A stretch of DNA of 64,000 nt from NCBI RefSeq assembly GCF_001428245.1, contig NZ_LMRV01000044.1:161536-225535 (forward strand), given 5' to 3'. Below, one piece after another: positions 52,612-61,168 of this stretch. A program made the position numbers and the translations under genes. This DNA comes from Paenibacillus sp. Soil522. GTDB lineage: Bacteria; Bacillota; Bacilli; Paenibacillales; Paenibacillaceae. Each line of letters begins with the position of its first letter. The first letter of the stretch is position 1. The notes below the pieces were generated by a model. The model saw nothing but the letters and a program-made list of their open reading frames with translations, made no database searches and was not told where the DNA came from.

Positions 52612-53796
52612 TTAATTCACTAATATATCTTGGATACGCCATGGCGAGCCTATGGACTCGCGTTTAAAAAGAAAGGTATAGCTGCTGTTCCGCCGAGGTT
52701 CGTTAAGCTGATGAATCGAGACCGGCAGCTTAATTTCAGTCGTTAGCGCTTCGTCCAGATTGCTGTCATCGGACGAGGCCTTCCCTTTTGCTTTTGCCGG
52801 AGTTTGCTCCCGTATGGAGACAAGCGATTCCATTAGCTTCATGAAGGAAGCAAGTTTTTCCTTTGGCAGTTCTTTTGTCAGCTCAAGCAGCAATTCCTCA
52901 TCCTTATGATATAAGGCTTCAACGAAGCTTTTGGCCATAACAAGCGGGGCGGCGGAGTCAAAATATCGCTTTATTTGGCCAGCCGCCTTATGAACCATCA
53001 TCTGGTGTGCGGGATCCGGGCTATCGGATTTATGGGTTGAGCTGCCCAGAAAGTGAATGCAGAAATGACCGGAGAAGCCATTCTTCGGAATGCCATCCCC
53101 GCCATGGGGCATCCCGTTCATAGAAGCTGCGATCCAATCGTCACCGGAGTGGATCAGTACGGCCTTCCTCCTCCAGCTCCACTTGCCGTTATAAATTTGC
53201 TTCATAATACGTGTATCTTCCTTCGTTAACGGCTGAACGTCGGCATGATCGCTTCCTGCCCGCCGCTGTACGTGAAAGCTTAGTCCCGTTTCGAGCTCAG
53301 TCACCGAGAATTTGCTTTTGTTAGGCAGGATTTGCGTTGCTTGCTGCCATGAAAGCAGCTTGCCATAGTGCTGAGTCCGCAGCGCTTCTGCAAGTCCGAC
53401 TAGCTTTCCGGAAATCTTTTTAGGCAAAATGGTTGTTGTGGCCGTTGTTTCGTTCCAAAGATTTCCTGAGTGCTCCAAGCGAAAATGCTTCGTTCCGTCC
53501 GCCAGCCGCAGCGCGATATCGATATCGGGAAAATAGACGGCTTCAGCAGCAGGCATATGTTTAGCCTCAAGCAAAGCGGCATTGATTTCCCGGCTTTCGA
53601 TTTGAAGATCGCTGATGAATGCGGCATGCTGTCCTGAACGAACGGTCATGATAATCGTATTTTGCTGATTCTTCTCACCCATAAAATTCGGCTTCTGAAT
53701 TAACGCCTGAGCATGAGCAGAATGTGGTTGTACGGTCAGCAGCGCTATGAGAACTAACGTGATTACAGCTGCTGCTTGCTTCCCTATTCGGTTCAT
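52612..53796 (-). CDS. Secreted protein of unknown function with a GHFCIHF motif
   Basis: A 394-residue exported protein. A signal peptide (AVITLVLIALLTVQPHSAHA) is cut near residue 29. A central block reads RKAVLIHSGDDWIAASMNGM, then PHGGDGIPKNGFSGHFCIHF and LGSSTH, followed by HQMMVHKAAGQI. The order HG ... G/S-H-x-C-I recalls the active site of L,D-transpeptidases (YkuD), but spacing and surroundings differ, so catalysis is only a guess. A C-terminal region with Lys-rich, low-complexity linker (PAKAKGKASSDDSN) ends in a beta-rich segment like NTF2-type domains. An AGGGCAGCGG stretch precedes the start. Confidence 0.7.
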   Translation of the reverse strand: MNRIGKQAAAVITLVLIALLTVQPHSAHAQALIQKPNFMGEKNQQNTIIMTVRSGQHAAFISDLQIESREINAALLEAKHMPAAEAVYFPDIDIALRLADGTKHFRLEHSGNLWNETTATTTILPKKISGKLVGLAEALRTQHYGKLLSWQQATQILPNKSKFSVTELETGLSFHVQRRAGSDHADVQPLTKEDTRIMKQIYNGKWSWRRKAVLIHSGDDWIAASMNGMPHGGDGIPKNGFSGHFCIHFLGSSTHKSDSPDPAHQMMVHKAAGQIKRYFDSAAPLVMAKSFVEALYHKDEELLLELTKELPKEKLASFMKLMESLVSIREQTPAKAKGKASSDDSNLDEALTTEIKLPVSIHQLNEPRRNSSYTFLFKRESIGSPWRIQDILVN

Positions 53797-53931
53797 CCGC
53801 TGCCCTCCGTTCGTTTTTTTTCTATTTTCAACAAAGCCGCCGTTAATTATGTAGCCATTAGATCATGTATGGTTCTGTCCAAAAAGATTCATACTAGCAT
53901 GGATACTACTGTATAGGGGAGATTAACGACA

Positions 53932-54873
53932 ATGGGGCTGCAGTGGATTTTAGCCATATATCTTTTGTTTCAGCAAGGGCATTATCCTGATCCTTTGATT
54001 ATCGAGCATGAAGGACATACCCTCTTAGAGATGAATCGGGCTAAGTATAGCGATTCTTTGACTGGAATTCCGCTCGTTGATCAGGATAAGCTAAATAAAT
54101 CGATAAATGACCTGGAGAAACGGGTGCAGAAGCCGCCGGTTAATGCAACGCTTGACGGAGCCGGGAGAATTTTGCCTGAGCATACGGGAAGCAAGCTTGA
54201 CCGAAGGTCGTTTACGGAGCAATTTTACAGCTTTATTTTTGAAGGGGGATTTTCCCGGCTCGAGGTTCCCTTGCTGACGACGTACCCGAGAGTGGACAGT
54301 GAGCTGCTCTCAACCATAAAGGTTAAAAGGATCGGGCAATATGCTACATATTACAATGCGAGAAACAAAAGCCGCTCTCATAACGTTGGCTTAGCGGCAA
54401 AAGCGATCAATAATTATGTCGTGTTTCCCGGCGAGCGGTTTTCGTTCAATGAGGTTGTCGGAAAGCGTACAAAGGAAAAGGGGTATTTGCGTGCTCCGGT
54501 TATCGTCAGAGGGGAGATGTCGGAGGATGTGGGCGGCGGCATATGCCAAATATCGTCGACGCTCTTCAATGCCGTAGACCGTGCCGGGCTGAAAATAATC
54601 GAGCGCTATTCCCATAGCCGGAATGTCAAATATGTGCCGTCCGGCCGCGATGCGACAGTAAGCTGGTACGGCCCTGATTTTGTATTCCAAAATGAATACA
54701 ACCAGCCGATTCTAATCCGGGCCTATGCGCATGGCGGACAGGTGAGCATCGCCATTTGCTCAACCGACGACATTAATGTGAAAACCAGACAGGTGCCGAG
54801 CGCCTCGAAAAAACTTCCCGAGGAAGTGAAGCTGGAGATGGATGCCAGCGGCTTGAAACAAAAACTCAATTAA
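53932..54873 (+). CDS. VanW family protein
   Basis: A 313-residue protein with a hydrophobic N-terminus (LQWILAIYLLFQ) that may be a signal anchor. The VanW domain covers about 135-265: GQYATYYNARNKSRSHNVGL, NNYVVFPGERFSFNEVVGKR, GGGICQISSTLFNA and SRNVKYVPSGRDATV. VanW proteins occur in vancomycin-resistance and many ordinary cell-envelope loci; their reaction is not known, and there are no van genes here, so resistance is not implied. GGGGAG lies upstream of ATG 53932. It is a single-gene unit with its own terminator. Confidence 0.88.
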   Translation: MGLQWILAIYLLFQQGHYPDPLIIEHEGHTLLEMNRAKYSDSLTGIPLVDQDKLNKSINDLEKRVQKPPVNATLDGAGRILPEHTGSKLDRRSFTEQFYSFIFEGGFSRLEVPLLTTYPRVDSELLSTIKVKRIGQYATYYNARNKSRSHNVGLAAKAINNYVVFPGERFSFNEVVGKRTKEKGYLRAPVIVRGEMSEDVGGGICQISSTLFNAVDRAGLKIIERYSHSRNVKYVPSGRDATVSWYGPDFVFQNEYNQPILIRAYAHGGQVSIAICSTDDINVKTRQVPSASKKLPEEVKLEMDASGLKQKLN

Positions 54874-54880
54874 GGAATAG

Positions 54881-54918
54881 AAGCAAATCAGCTGGCGGCT
54901 GGTTTGCTTTTTTTTGTT
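54881..54918 (+). terminator. Terminator of the VanW-like gene
   Basis: AAGCAAATCAGC / GGCTGGTTTGCTT stem with TGGC loop and a run of eight T. Confidence 0.9.
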
Positions 54919-55061
54919 GCAGCTTATTGAATACTAGGCGTGTATGGAAAAGTCATTCATAATGACTAGCATATTCACGTAAGTTTATAATTGAAGGGTT
55001 GACACCTTCAAGCTTATTCGTGATGATGGAATGAAGTATGCAGTGGGAGGAGATGACCGCG

Positions 55062-55349
55062 ATGAAATTAGTGGTGGAGCAGTCAGCAGCGCGTTGGTAT
55101 AAGACGGAAATGGGTCTTTCCGACGGAGAATTCATTCGCATTTATGTCCGTTTGGGCGGGTGCGGCAGCGTTCATCCGGGTCTTTCGCTTGGCGTCGTGA
55201 AGGATGAGCCAAGGAGCATTGGCCTAAGCGTGAACGAGGAGGGCATTACTTTTTATATAGAAGAAGATAATTTGTGGTATTTGGACAATAAGACGCTTCG
55301 GATCTCATTTGACGAGCAGTACGAAGAAATAAATATGACTGTGGCGTAA
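55062..55349 (+). CDS. HesB/IscA-like (YneR/YfhF-type) iron-sulfur biosynthesis family protein
   Basis: A 95-residue beta-rich protein. MKLVVEQSAARWYKTEMGL, IRIYVRLGGCGSVHPGLSLG and the closing LWYLDNKTLRISFDEQYEE fit the HesB-like domain of Bacillales YneR-type proteins. Only one Cys (in GGCGS) remains of the three used by true A-type carriers, so Fe-S transfer is doubtful. ATG 55062 is preferred, 9 bases after GGGAGGAG. It is monocistronic with its own terminator. Confidence 0.8.
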   Translation: MKLVVEQSAARWYKTEMGLSDGEFIRIYVRLGGCGSVHPGLSLGVVKDEPRSIGLSVNEEGITFYIEEDNLWYLDNKTLRISFDEQYEEINMTVA

Positions 55350-55380
55350 TAATAGCATAGTCAATGGAAGCGTTTTCATA

Positions 55381-55414
55381 AAAACAAGGGCTGTGTTCGC
55401 ACCCTTGTTTTTTT
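55381..55414 (+). terminator. Terminator of the HesB-like gene
   Basis: AAAACAAGGG / CCCTTGTTTT stem with an 11-base loop and T run, 31 bases after the stop. Confidence 0.9.
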
Positions 55415-55565
55415 GTATGTTCATATGCAAAAAAAATCGGGGAGCCTCCTAGGAGAAGTTGCCTTCGCACTGCTGATTTGGGCAACCGGGTAAAGGATGT
55501 TAATAGAAAAAGGACGGCTTGGTTAAACTGGTATTGTACGTTTTACTACTGGAGGGTGCAATACG

Positions 55566-55781
55566 ATGAAAATAGAGCTCGGTCACTGCTTGCTCGAGCA
55601 GCGCTTGGCGGAAAGCGGCATGTCGAAGGAGCAGCTGGCGGCAGCGCTGCTCATTAGACCAGAGCGGATAGGCGATTATATCGATAACAAGCGAATCATG
55701 CCTCTCAAAGCAGCGATAGCAATAGCCGACACGATTGAATGCAATGTCCGCGACCTCTATGAGCTGCATTCACTTCCTTGA
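55566..55781 (+). CDS. Small XRE-family helix-turn-helix protein
   Basis: A 71-residue single-domain protein. LLEQRLAESGMSKEQLAAAL, then RPERIGDYIDNKRIMPLKAA and IECNVRDLYEL make a complete Cro/C1-type fold with no extra domain, similar to the small Xre proteins (PF13443-like) of Firmicutes. GGAGGGTG lies 8 bases before ATG 55566. Target and partner unknown. It is a single gene between two terminators. Confidence 0.85.
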   Translation: MKIELGHCLLEQRLAESGMSKEQLAAALLIRPERIGDYIDNKRIMPLKAAIAIADTIECNVRDLYELHSLP

Positions 55782-56124
55782 AAAAAGAAGGGGTCTCAGA
55801 AGCGAAATCGCCGCCGGGACTCCTGTACCACTGCAGGATAGGAGGTTCCAAACAGCTGAATGTCTGTTCAAACGATACGCTATCATGCAAATGCACAATA
55901 TACCGCGTCATCCATGTCATCAACATTAAAAGTTTCTGTAAAAGCGCAATATAGCATCCCTGACAGTAACTAAAAATCAATTATTCTTAACTTAAAAAGG
56001 AGAATGAACGGCTATTTATAGCCTAACCTCATATACGAAACCATTGTTTTTCTTGCCGCACCGCTGTAGGCGACTATTGTATAATAGAGTTTAACAGGAT
56101 GAAACAGCGGAGGGAGCGAAACGA
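55782..56124. other. Intergenic region with a hairpin and a -10 box
   Basis: 55786-55826 holds a GGGGTCTC / GGGACTCC hairpin whose loop resembles that of the terminator at 48192-48235, but it has no T tract. The rest is AT-rich with no gene. A TATAAT at 56080-56085 is the likely -10 box for the pterin dehydratase gene; no good -35 is seen. Confidence 0.45.
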
Positions 56125-56415
56125 ATGAAGCTAACTGAAGAGCAAATCGAAGAGAGGCTGGCTGCAAGCGGCGGATGGAAGCGGGAGGATGGCAAATGGA
56201 TCGTCAAAAAATACCGGTTCCGCACCTTTTTAGACGGCATCGACTTTGTAAATCTTGTATCGCAGGCTTCCGAGCAGCTTAATCACCATCCCTTCATATC
56301 CATCGATTACAAAATGGTGACGCTCCGCATGACGACATGGCGTGACGGCGGGCTTACGGAGCTGGACTTCGCGGCAGCGGCGGCGTTTGACCGGGCCTAT
56401 GCGCTTGAACAATAA
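56125..56415 (+). CDS. 4a-hydroxytetrahydrobiopterin dehydratase (pterin-4-alpha-carbinolamine dehydratase)
   Basis: A 96-residue protein of full family length. WKREDGKWIVKKYRFRTFLD and the active-site stretch SEQLNHHPFISIDYKMVTLR (two catalytic His) are intact, followed by LTELDFAAAAAFDRAY. It dehydrates the 4a-carbinolamine formed by aromatic amino acid hydroxylases; in bacteria lacking these it may serve folate or molybdopterin metabolism. No hydroxylase gene is nearby. GGAGGGAG lies before ATG 56125. Confidence 0.93.
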   Translation: MKLTEEQIEERLAASGGWKREDGKWIVKKYRFRTFLDGIDFVNLVSQASEQLNHHPFISIDYKMVTLRMTTWRDGGLTELDFAAAAAFDRAYALEQ

Positions 56416-56467
56416 GGCCGCGGTTCGATCGGGCGGATATTCGTTCGTAAAATCCGCTCATGAACGA

Positions 56468-56505
56468 AACCTCCATTCCGGGCACATGCGCGGTATGGAG
56501 GTTTT
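56468..56505 (+). terminator. Terminator of the pterin dehydratase gene
   Basis: AACCTCCAT / ATGGAGGTT stem with an 18-base loop and TTTT, 52 bases after the stop. Confidence 0.75.
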
Positions 56506-56536
56506 GCTTGTCCATTGACAGAAAAGGCAGAGCTTA

Positions 56537-56668
56537 TTATTCTTGTTTGGATTTAGAGCTGACGCCTTCTTGGCTTAATTCTTCGAGCGACTTCACTTTG
56601 CCATGCGGCTGCTGCGTATGCTTTCGCTGGTGCCAAGTATTTTCACGGCGGTTTTTGGACGATGTCAT
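56537..56668 (-). CDS. Small basic protein of 43 residues (DUF6254-like)
   Basis: From ATG 56668 to TAA 56537, with a strong AAAGGAGGAGG site upstream. The product begins MTSSKNRRENTWHQRKHTQQ, continues PHGKVKSLEELSQEG and ends in Lys/Ser-rich residues. The Trp, the PHGKVKS(L/F)EELS core and the size match small proteins of Bacillales annotated as DUF6254, as far as I recall; function unknown. Ribosome binding site, codon use and conserved core make it a real gene despite its length. The upstream plus-strand frame at 56460 is its shadow. Confidence 0.75.
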   Translation of the reverse strand: MTSSKNRRENTWHQRKHTQQPHGKVKSLEELSQEGVSSKSKQE

Positions 56669-56783
56669 TGCGATTCCTCCTCCTTTCTTCCTGTAGGGTG
56701 GCATAATGCTGCCTAACTCATACGGAGGAGAAAACGGAATTTGAGGAGGATAACGAAAGAGCGATTGATCGATAGTTCCCGCT

Positions 56784-57638
56784 TTAAACGCCCGAGTAAG
56801 CTAAAAACCCGCCATCAACGGGTATCGTCGTTCCCGTGACGAAGCCGGCGGTTGTCTCGTCGGCGAGCCAAAGTAGAGCGCCTAACAAATCCTCCGGCTT
56901 GCCGAAGCGGCGCATCGGGGTGTGCGAAATGATTTTGCCCGAACGCTCGGTCAATGATCCGTCTTCATGCAATAGCAGCTTGCGGTTCTGTTCCGTTAAG
57001 AAAAAGCCGGGGGCGATCGCGTTAACGCGAATGCCCGATTCTGCAAGGTGAACGGCCAGCCACTGCGTGAAGTTGACGATCGCCGCTTTGGCCGCGCTGT
57101 AGGCAGGAACCTTGGTCATCGGCGATGGAGCGCTCATGGAAGAAATATTAATGATGACTGCACCTTGCTTACCAAGCATCTGCTCCGCAAATATTTGCGT
57201 AGGAATAAGCGTGCCTACAAAGTTGAGATCCATGACGCTGCGGAACCCGTCAACGCTTAAGTTAAACAGCGTAGTCGTATTGTCCGCGTTCAGATGCCCT
57301 TGCTTAAAGGTTTCATTCGTCGTATTCGCACTCGGATGATTGCCGCCTGCGCCATTGATCAAAATATCGCAGCGGCCGAGCTGCTCGAGCACGGCTGCGC
57401 CGGCTGCTCTGGTGCTTTCCGTGCTCGTCACGTCGCAAGCAACGGCAATCGCTATTCCGCCGGCAGCCTTAATCTCCGCGGCTACAGCCGCGCCCTTCTC
57501 TGCCGTGCGATTGAGTATCGCAATCTTAGCGCCTTGGCGGGCCAGCTCAAGCGCCATTACCCGGCACAGCACACCGGCGCCGCCGGTTACGACGGCTACC
57601 TTGCCAACAAGCGATTCATGCCTTGGAAGCTGTGTCAT
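56784..57638 (-). CDS. uxuB: D-mannonate oxidoreductase, SDR type (fructuronate reductase)
   Basis: A 284-residue short-chain dehydrogenase. It shows the NAD loop [20 protein letters not shown] (Gly-rich but with Cys where most SDRs have Gly), [13 protein letters not shown], the catalytic [11 protein letters not shown]yr-Lys pair, and [17 protein letters not shown]. The SDR type of mannonate oxidoreductase is known from Bacillus (YjmF/UxuB). It reduces D-fructuronate to D-mannonate in hexuronate breakdown. ATG 57638 is chosen by the GGGTGG site and the ATGA overlap with uxuA upstream. Together they form a two-gene operon. Confidence 0.88.
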   Translation of the reverse strand: MTQLPRHESLVGKVAVVTGGAGVLCRVMALELARQGAKIAILNRTAEKGAAVAAEIKAAGGIAIAVACDVTSTESTRAAGAAVLEQLGRCDILINGAGGNHPSANTTNETFKQGHLNADNTTTLFNLSVDGFRSVMDLNFVGTLIPTQIFAEQMLGKQGAVIINISSMSAPSPMTKVPAYSAAKAAIVNFTQWLAVHLAESGIRVNAIAPGFFLTEQNRKLLLHEDGSLTERSGKIISHTPMRRFGKPEDLLGALLWLADETTAGFVTGTTIPVDGGFLAYSGV

Positions 57639-58726
57639 AGCTGCGCCACCCGCTCTCCAGCGGAAACCGCCGCAAGCTGATAAGCATCCCAAAGTCCCCA
57701 TAGGTACATAATGCCGAGAGCGCGGTCATAAAGGCCATACCCCGGTCTGCACTGCTCATCCCAAATATGGCGGCCGTGGTCAGGTCTTGCATAGCCCGTA
57801 AAGCCGATCTCATGATAAGCGCGTACGATTCCGGAGATATCGACTGTACCGTCCTGCGTCCGGTGTGAGGTCTCAATAAAGTCTCCGTTTTCGTAAACGC
57901 GGACGTTACGGATATGCGCGAACGGAATACGATCCGCAAACTCATGGATCATTGCAACAATATCATTGTTTGGATTCGCGCCAAGCGAGCCGCTGCAGAG
58001 CGTGATGCCGTTATACGGGCTGTCGTACAGCTTTAAAAACGTTCTGAAGTTTTCCTGACAGGTCATGATGCGCGGCAAGCCGAACAAAGGCCACGGCGGA
58101 TCATCTGGATGAATGGCCATTCGGATGCCGCAGCGGGCAGCTACAGGAATGATTTCATTTAGAAAATAACGAAGATTTTCCCACAAATGCTCTTCCGTCA
58201 CGCCTTGGTAAGCCTCAAACAGCCTCGTCAAATGCTGAAGCCGCTCCGGCTCCCAGCCGGGCATCGTGAGCGCCGAGTTCGCATTAATCTCCTCGACCAA
58301 TTGGAAAGGGTCGGCATTAGCAATCCGGCTATTCTCATAAAATAACGCCGTTGCGCCGTTGCCCATCGGCTTGTGCAGATCGGTGCGCAGCCAGTCGAAG
58401 ATCGGCATGAAGTTGTAGCAGATCACTTTGACCCCGGCGCTGCCAAGCTTCTCGATCGTCCTCTTATAATTTTCGATGTACAAATCGCGAGAGGGCAGGC
58501 CAAGCTTAATATCCTCGTGAACGTTAACGCTTTCAACGACATCGATATGCAGGCCGGCTTGCTCCGCTTGCCGCTTTACCTCCAAAATCCGCTCCAGCGG
58601 CCATTCCACTCCAGCCGCCACATCATGCAGCGACCAGACGATGCCGTCCGTGCCTGGAATTTGCTTAATATAGCTAAGGGGAACGGTATCGTTACCCTCG
58701 CCGAACCATCTGAATGTCATTTGCAT
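57635..58726 (-). CDS. uxuA: Mannonate dehydratase
   Basis: A 363-residue enzyme that dehydrates D-mannonate to 2-keto-3-deoxygluconate. It starts [20 protein letters not shown] and shows [17 protein letters not shown], the metal-site [37 protein letters not shown] and [13 protein letters not shown], all typical of UxuA. It stands between the GntR regulator (20 bases away) and uxuB (ATGA overlap). KdgK and KdgA, needed to finish the pathway, are not in the window. GGAGGTCCG precedes its ATG. Confidence 0.95.
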   Translation of the reverse strand: MQMTFRWFGEGNDTVPLSYIKQIPGTDGIVWSLHDVAAGVEWPLERILEVKRQAEQAGLHIDVVESVNVHEDIKLGLPSRDLYIENYKRTIEKLGSAGVKVICYNFMPIFDWLRTDLHKPMGNGATALFYENSRIANADPFQLVEEINANSALTMPGWEPERLQHLTRLFEAYQGVTEEHLWENLRYFLNEIIPVAARCGIRMAIHPDDPPWPLFGLPRIMTCQENFRTFLKLYDSPYNGITLCSGSLGANPNNDIVAMIHEFADRIPFAHIRNVRVYENGDFIETSHRTQDGTVDISGIVRAYHEIGFTGYARPDHGRHIWDEQCRPGYGLYDRALGIMYLWGLWDAYQLAAVSAGERVAQL

Positions 58727-58746
58727 TTGAATCGGACCTCCCGTTA

Positions 58747-59424
58747 TTATTTGTAATAATTGGGGTACTTCACCCTCAGCAGCGCTTGATCGGCTATATT
58801 CAGAGTAAGATGCTCGGTCATCAGCCGTTCGGCTGCTGCGCCATCCTGCGCCTTTACCGCATCGGCCATTAAGCGGTGCTGATCATAAAGATGCTCCCAG
58901 TTGTGATCGTCCACGAGACTCAGCATGCGGCTTCGATTCAAGTGGGCGTTCATTTGCTTCATGATCGTCCAGGTATTGCTCTTGCTGCAGCCGTCAAACA
59001 AAATGCGGTGGAAAGCCTCATCAAGCTCGAACATGCTCTTGTCATCCTTCTTGCGGACGCACTCACGCTGTTGATCAAGGTTCATCTCCAGCTGCAAGAG
59101 CGCTTGCTCCGGAAAATGTACACAAGCGAGCAGGATGACAGCTCTCTCCAGCTGCTCCCGCATAAAACGGGCTTCTTCAACGAGCGCTGTATCGATTAAA
59201 GAAACGAATGTGCCGCGCTGCGGAAGCACTTGAACCAGTCCTTCCTGAGCAAGCCGCAGGAAGCTTTCTCTTACGGGCGTACGGCTGACCTTGAATAAGA
59301 GAGCGGTTTCATTTTCCGATAGAGATGTTCCTGGCGGCAGCTCAAGCTTCAATATTTGTTCTCTTAGCTGCAAATAGACAACATCCCTGGTGGAAACGGG
59401 CTGCGGGCGTAGACTGAGATCCAT
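58747..59424 (-). CDS. GntR-family regulator (FadR subfamily, FCD domain)
   Basis: A 225-residue regulator. The N-terminal winged helix holds LPPGTSLSENETALLFKVSR and TPVRESFLRLAQEGLVQVLP; the all-helical FCD sensor domain (about 85-215) contains DEAFHRILFDGCS and RLMADAVKAQD, with the Asp/His metal residues usual for uronate-sensing members (UxuR/ExuR-like). It probably controls the uxuA-uxuB genes downstream in the same operon and perhaps the divergent transporter. GAAAGGA lies before ATG 59424. Confidence 0.9.
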   Translation of the reverse strand: MDLSLRPQPVSTRDVVYLQLREQILKLELPPGTSLSENETALLFKVSRTPVRESFLRLAQEGLVQVLPQRGTFVSLIDTALVEEARFMREQLERAVILLACVHFPEQALLQLEMNLDQQRECVRKKDDKSMFELDEAFHRILFDGCSKSNTWTIMKQMNAHLNRSRMLSLVDDHNWEHLYDQHRLMADAVKAQDGAAAERLMTEHLTLNIADQALLRVKYPNYYK

Positions 59425-59447
59425 ACACTCATTCCTTTCGTTTTCTA

Positions 59448-59463
59448 ACTACCATACTACCAT
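59448..59463. promoter_or_regulatory. Direct repeat, candidate GntR binding site
   Basis: Two adjacent copies of ACTACCAT, 24 bases upstream of the GntR start codon, flanked by CTAAC (59445-59449) and GTTAG (59472-59476). Position suggests an operator, without a palindrome of the usual FadR form. Confidence 0.35.
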
Positions 59464-59496
59464 ACAAGTTTGTTAGTGTGAAGCGGGAAAACGCTA

Positions 59497-59544
59497 GAAG
59501 GGCTGTCCCAAAAGTAGATGATCTACTTTCTGAGACAGCCCTTC
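59497..59544. terminator. Terminator-like hairpin between divergent genes
   Basis: GAAGGGCTGTC ... GACAGCCCTTC with AGTAGAT/ATCTACT inside, about 20 pairs. Both flanking genes point away from it, so it does not end a visible gene. It may be a dispersed repeat or separate the two regulatory regions. Confidence 0.6.
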
Positions 59545-59618
59545 AATGATCTGGAGTTAGCTTTTAATTAATATTGAAAGCCTTTTGCTTGCGGACGAAT
59601 AAATACCTTAAAGTGTAG

Positions 59619-59647
59619 TTATCAATGTTTAGTCATAGTTATATAAT
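59619..59647 (+). promoter_or_regulatory. Promoter of the sugar transporter operon
   Basis: TTATCA and TATAAT with a 17-base spacer, 69 bases before the binding-protein start. A very similar stretch (TTATCGATGTTTAGAATTAG) occurs at 62977-62996 before the paralogous gene. Confidence 0.5.
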
Positions 59648-59676
59648 CCGTCGTCATGCATCTGTATACTTCATAT

Positions 59677-59690
59677 TGAAAGCGCATACA
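59677..59690 (+). promoter_or_regulatory. cre (CcpA operator) in the transporter leader
   Basis: TGAAAGCGCATACA matches the cre pattern at all fixed bases. It lies about 30 bases after the -10 box, the position of a roadblock-type repressor site. Confidence 0.6.
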
Positions 59691-59716
59691 AAAAAGATTG
59701 CATGGGAGGGTTATGT

Positions 59717-61084
59717 ATGAGAATGTTCAGAAAACGCTGGCTAGGCCAGGGATTGAGCATCGTGCTTGCTGCAACGATGCTGGCAGCGTGCTCAAACGGC
59801 GGTGGACAAACTAGCAACACAACAACGGGCAAAGAGAAGACGGCAACGGATAGCATAAATAACGCCGCGCCAGCTGCAAAACCGTTTGAAGGCAAAAGTA
59901 TCACATTAGTAACTGCGAACCACCCTTGGGGAGATGCGATTAAACCGTACATTCCCGAGTTTGAAGCCGAGACGGGGATGAAAGTAAAAGTGGAGAGTTA
60001 TTTTGAAGATCAGTTGACACAGAAGCTAACGGTCCAATTCACCACGGGCTCCAATACGCCGGATGTGTTCATGTATCGTCCGCTCCAGGAGGGCAAGCTG
60101 TTTTTCAAAAACGGCTGGGTATATCCTTTGGATGAATACGTGAGTAAAGACCCCGAATACGATTTTGCCGATTTGTCCAAATCCGCTGTCGGATCGGCGA
60201 CCGTAGACGGAAAGGTAGCCGGCATTCCAATCATTACAGAGCAGGAAATCTTATATTACCGTAAGGATCTGCTGGAAGCGGCAGGGATCGCGGTACCAAA
60301 AACGATTGATGAATTGGTTGCTGCGGTTAAACAGCTTCATGACCCAGGTAAAGAGATGTACGGTTTTGTAGCCAGAGGACAGCGCTCTCCGCTTGTCACG
60401 CAAGTCTCTTCATTCCTGTATTCCGAAGGCGGAGATTTCACGAACGGAGATAAGGCGGCGATCAACACGCCGGAAGCGATTAAAGCTTTTACGACCTACG
60501 GCACCTTATTGAAGGATTACGGCCCTCCGGGCGTACTCAATATGTCATGGCCGCAAGCGATCGGCATTTTCGCGCAAGGCAAGGTGGCTTTCTATACGGA
60601 CGCAAACTCAATCTATAAGAATGCAACGGATCCTGCAAAGTCGCAAATTGCCGATAAAATAGGATTTGCACCGTTCCCGGCCGGATCGGCCGGCTCCAAA
60701 CCGTATAACATTACCTCATGGGGATTGGCCATGAATGCGAATGCAGTCAATAAGGAAGCGGCATGGGCATTCATTCAGTGGGCGACAGGCAAGGAGATGG
60801 TCTTGAAAACCCAGCAAGCAGGTAATCCCGGAGCGCGTTCTTCTGTCTGGGATAACCCTGAGGGTTCAACCGGATTTCCGTCTGAGCTGGTAAATGTCAT
60901 CAAAGAAAGCGTGAAGGGCGGTATCGACCATGACCGTCCGACCGTCATTAGTGTCGGTGAAGCACGCGATGCAGTAGGCGAGATCGTTCAGCAGATCATG
61001 ACTGGAGAGAAGAACATTCAACCGGTTGCAGATAAAGCTAATGAAGCCTTGCAAGTGATTATCGATAACGAAAAAACAAAATAA
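59717..61084 (+). CDS. Extracellular solute-binding lipoprotein, family 1 (sugar ABC transporter)
   Basis: A 455-residue lipoprotein. Signal peptide and lipobox LAAC (Cys near 25), then a Thr/Asn-rich linker, then a family 1 fold beginning ITLVTANHPWGDAIKPYIPE; GIPIITEQEILYYRKDLLEA and FYTDANSIYKNATDPAKSQI are typical. ATG 59717 is chosen for GGGAGGG 6 bases upstream. Next to uxuA/uxuB the cargo may be an oligouronide, which is inference. A paralogue with the same core begins at 63066. A terminator separates it from the permease genes. Confidence 0.92.
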   Translation: MRMFRKRWLGQGLSIVLAATMLAACSNGGGQTSNTTTGKEKTATDSINNAAPAAKPFEGKSITLVTANHPWGDAIKPYIPEFEAETGMKVKVESYFEDQLTQKLTVQFTTGSNTPDVFMYRPLQEGKLFFKNGWVYPLDEYVSKDPEYDFADLSKSAVGSATVDGKVAGIPIITEQEILYYRKDLLEAAGIAVPKTIDELVAAVKQLHDPGKEMYGFVARGQRSPLVTQVSSFLYSEGGDFTNGDKAAINTPEAIKAFTTYGTLLKDYGPPGVLNMSWPQAIGIFAQGKVAFYTDANSIYKNATDPAKSQIADKIGFAPFPAGSAGSKPYNITSWGLAMNANAVNKEAAWAFIQWATGKEMVLKTQQAGNPGARSSVWDNPEGSTGFPSELVNVIKESVKGGIDHDRPTVISVGEARDAVGEIVQQIMTGEKNIQPVADKANEALQVIIDNEKTK

Positions 61085-61104
61085 AGGCGGGACGGCCTAA
61101 TCAT

Positions 61105-61135
61105 CAAAAGGGTCATTCCGTGACCCTTTTGATTT
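61105..61135 (+). terminator. Attenuating terminator between binding protein and permeases
   Basis: CAAAAGGGTCA / TGACCCTTTTG stem with TTCCG loop and a short T-rich tail, 20 bases after the binding-protein stop. Partial read-through would keep permease levels below those of the binding protein. Confidence 0.75.
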
Positions 61136-61168
61136 ATGATTTTGATCTGGGGGAAAGGGGAGTTCCAT

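Noticed and set aside
53932..54873. Vancomycin resistance suggested by the VanW-like protein
   Set aside because: VanW-domain proteins are common in ordinary Firmicutes genomes, and no vanH, vanA/B, vanX or vanRS-type gene is present.
55365..55378. TGGAAGCGTTTTCA, a perfect cre-like match after the HesB-like gene
   Set aside because: It lies between a stop codon and a terminator, 190 bases before the next gene, with no promoter nearby. Chance is more likely than CcpA control.
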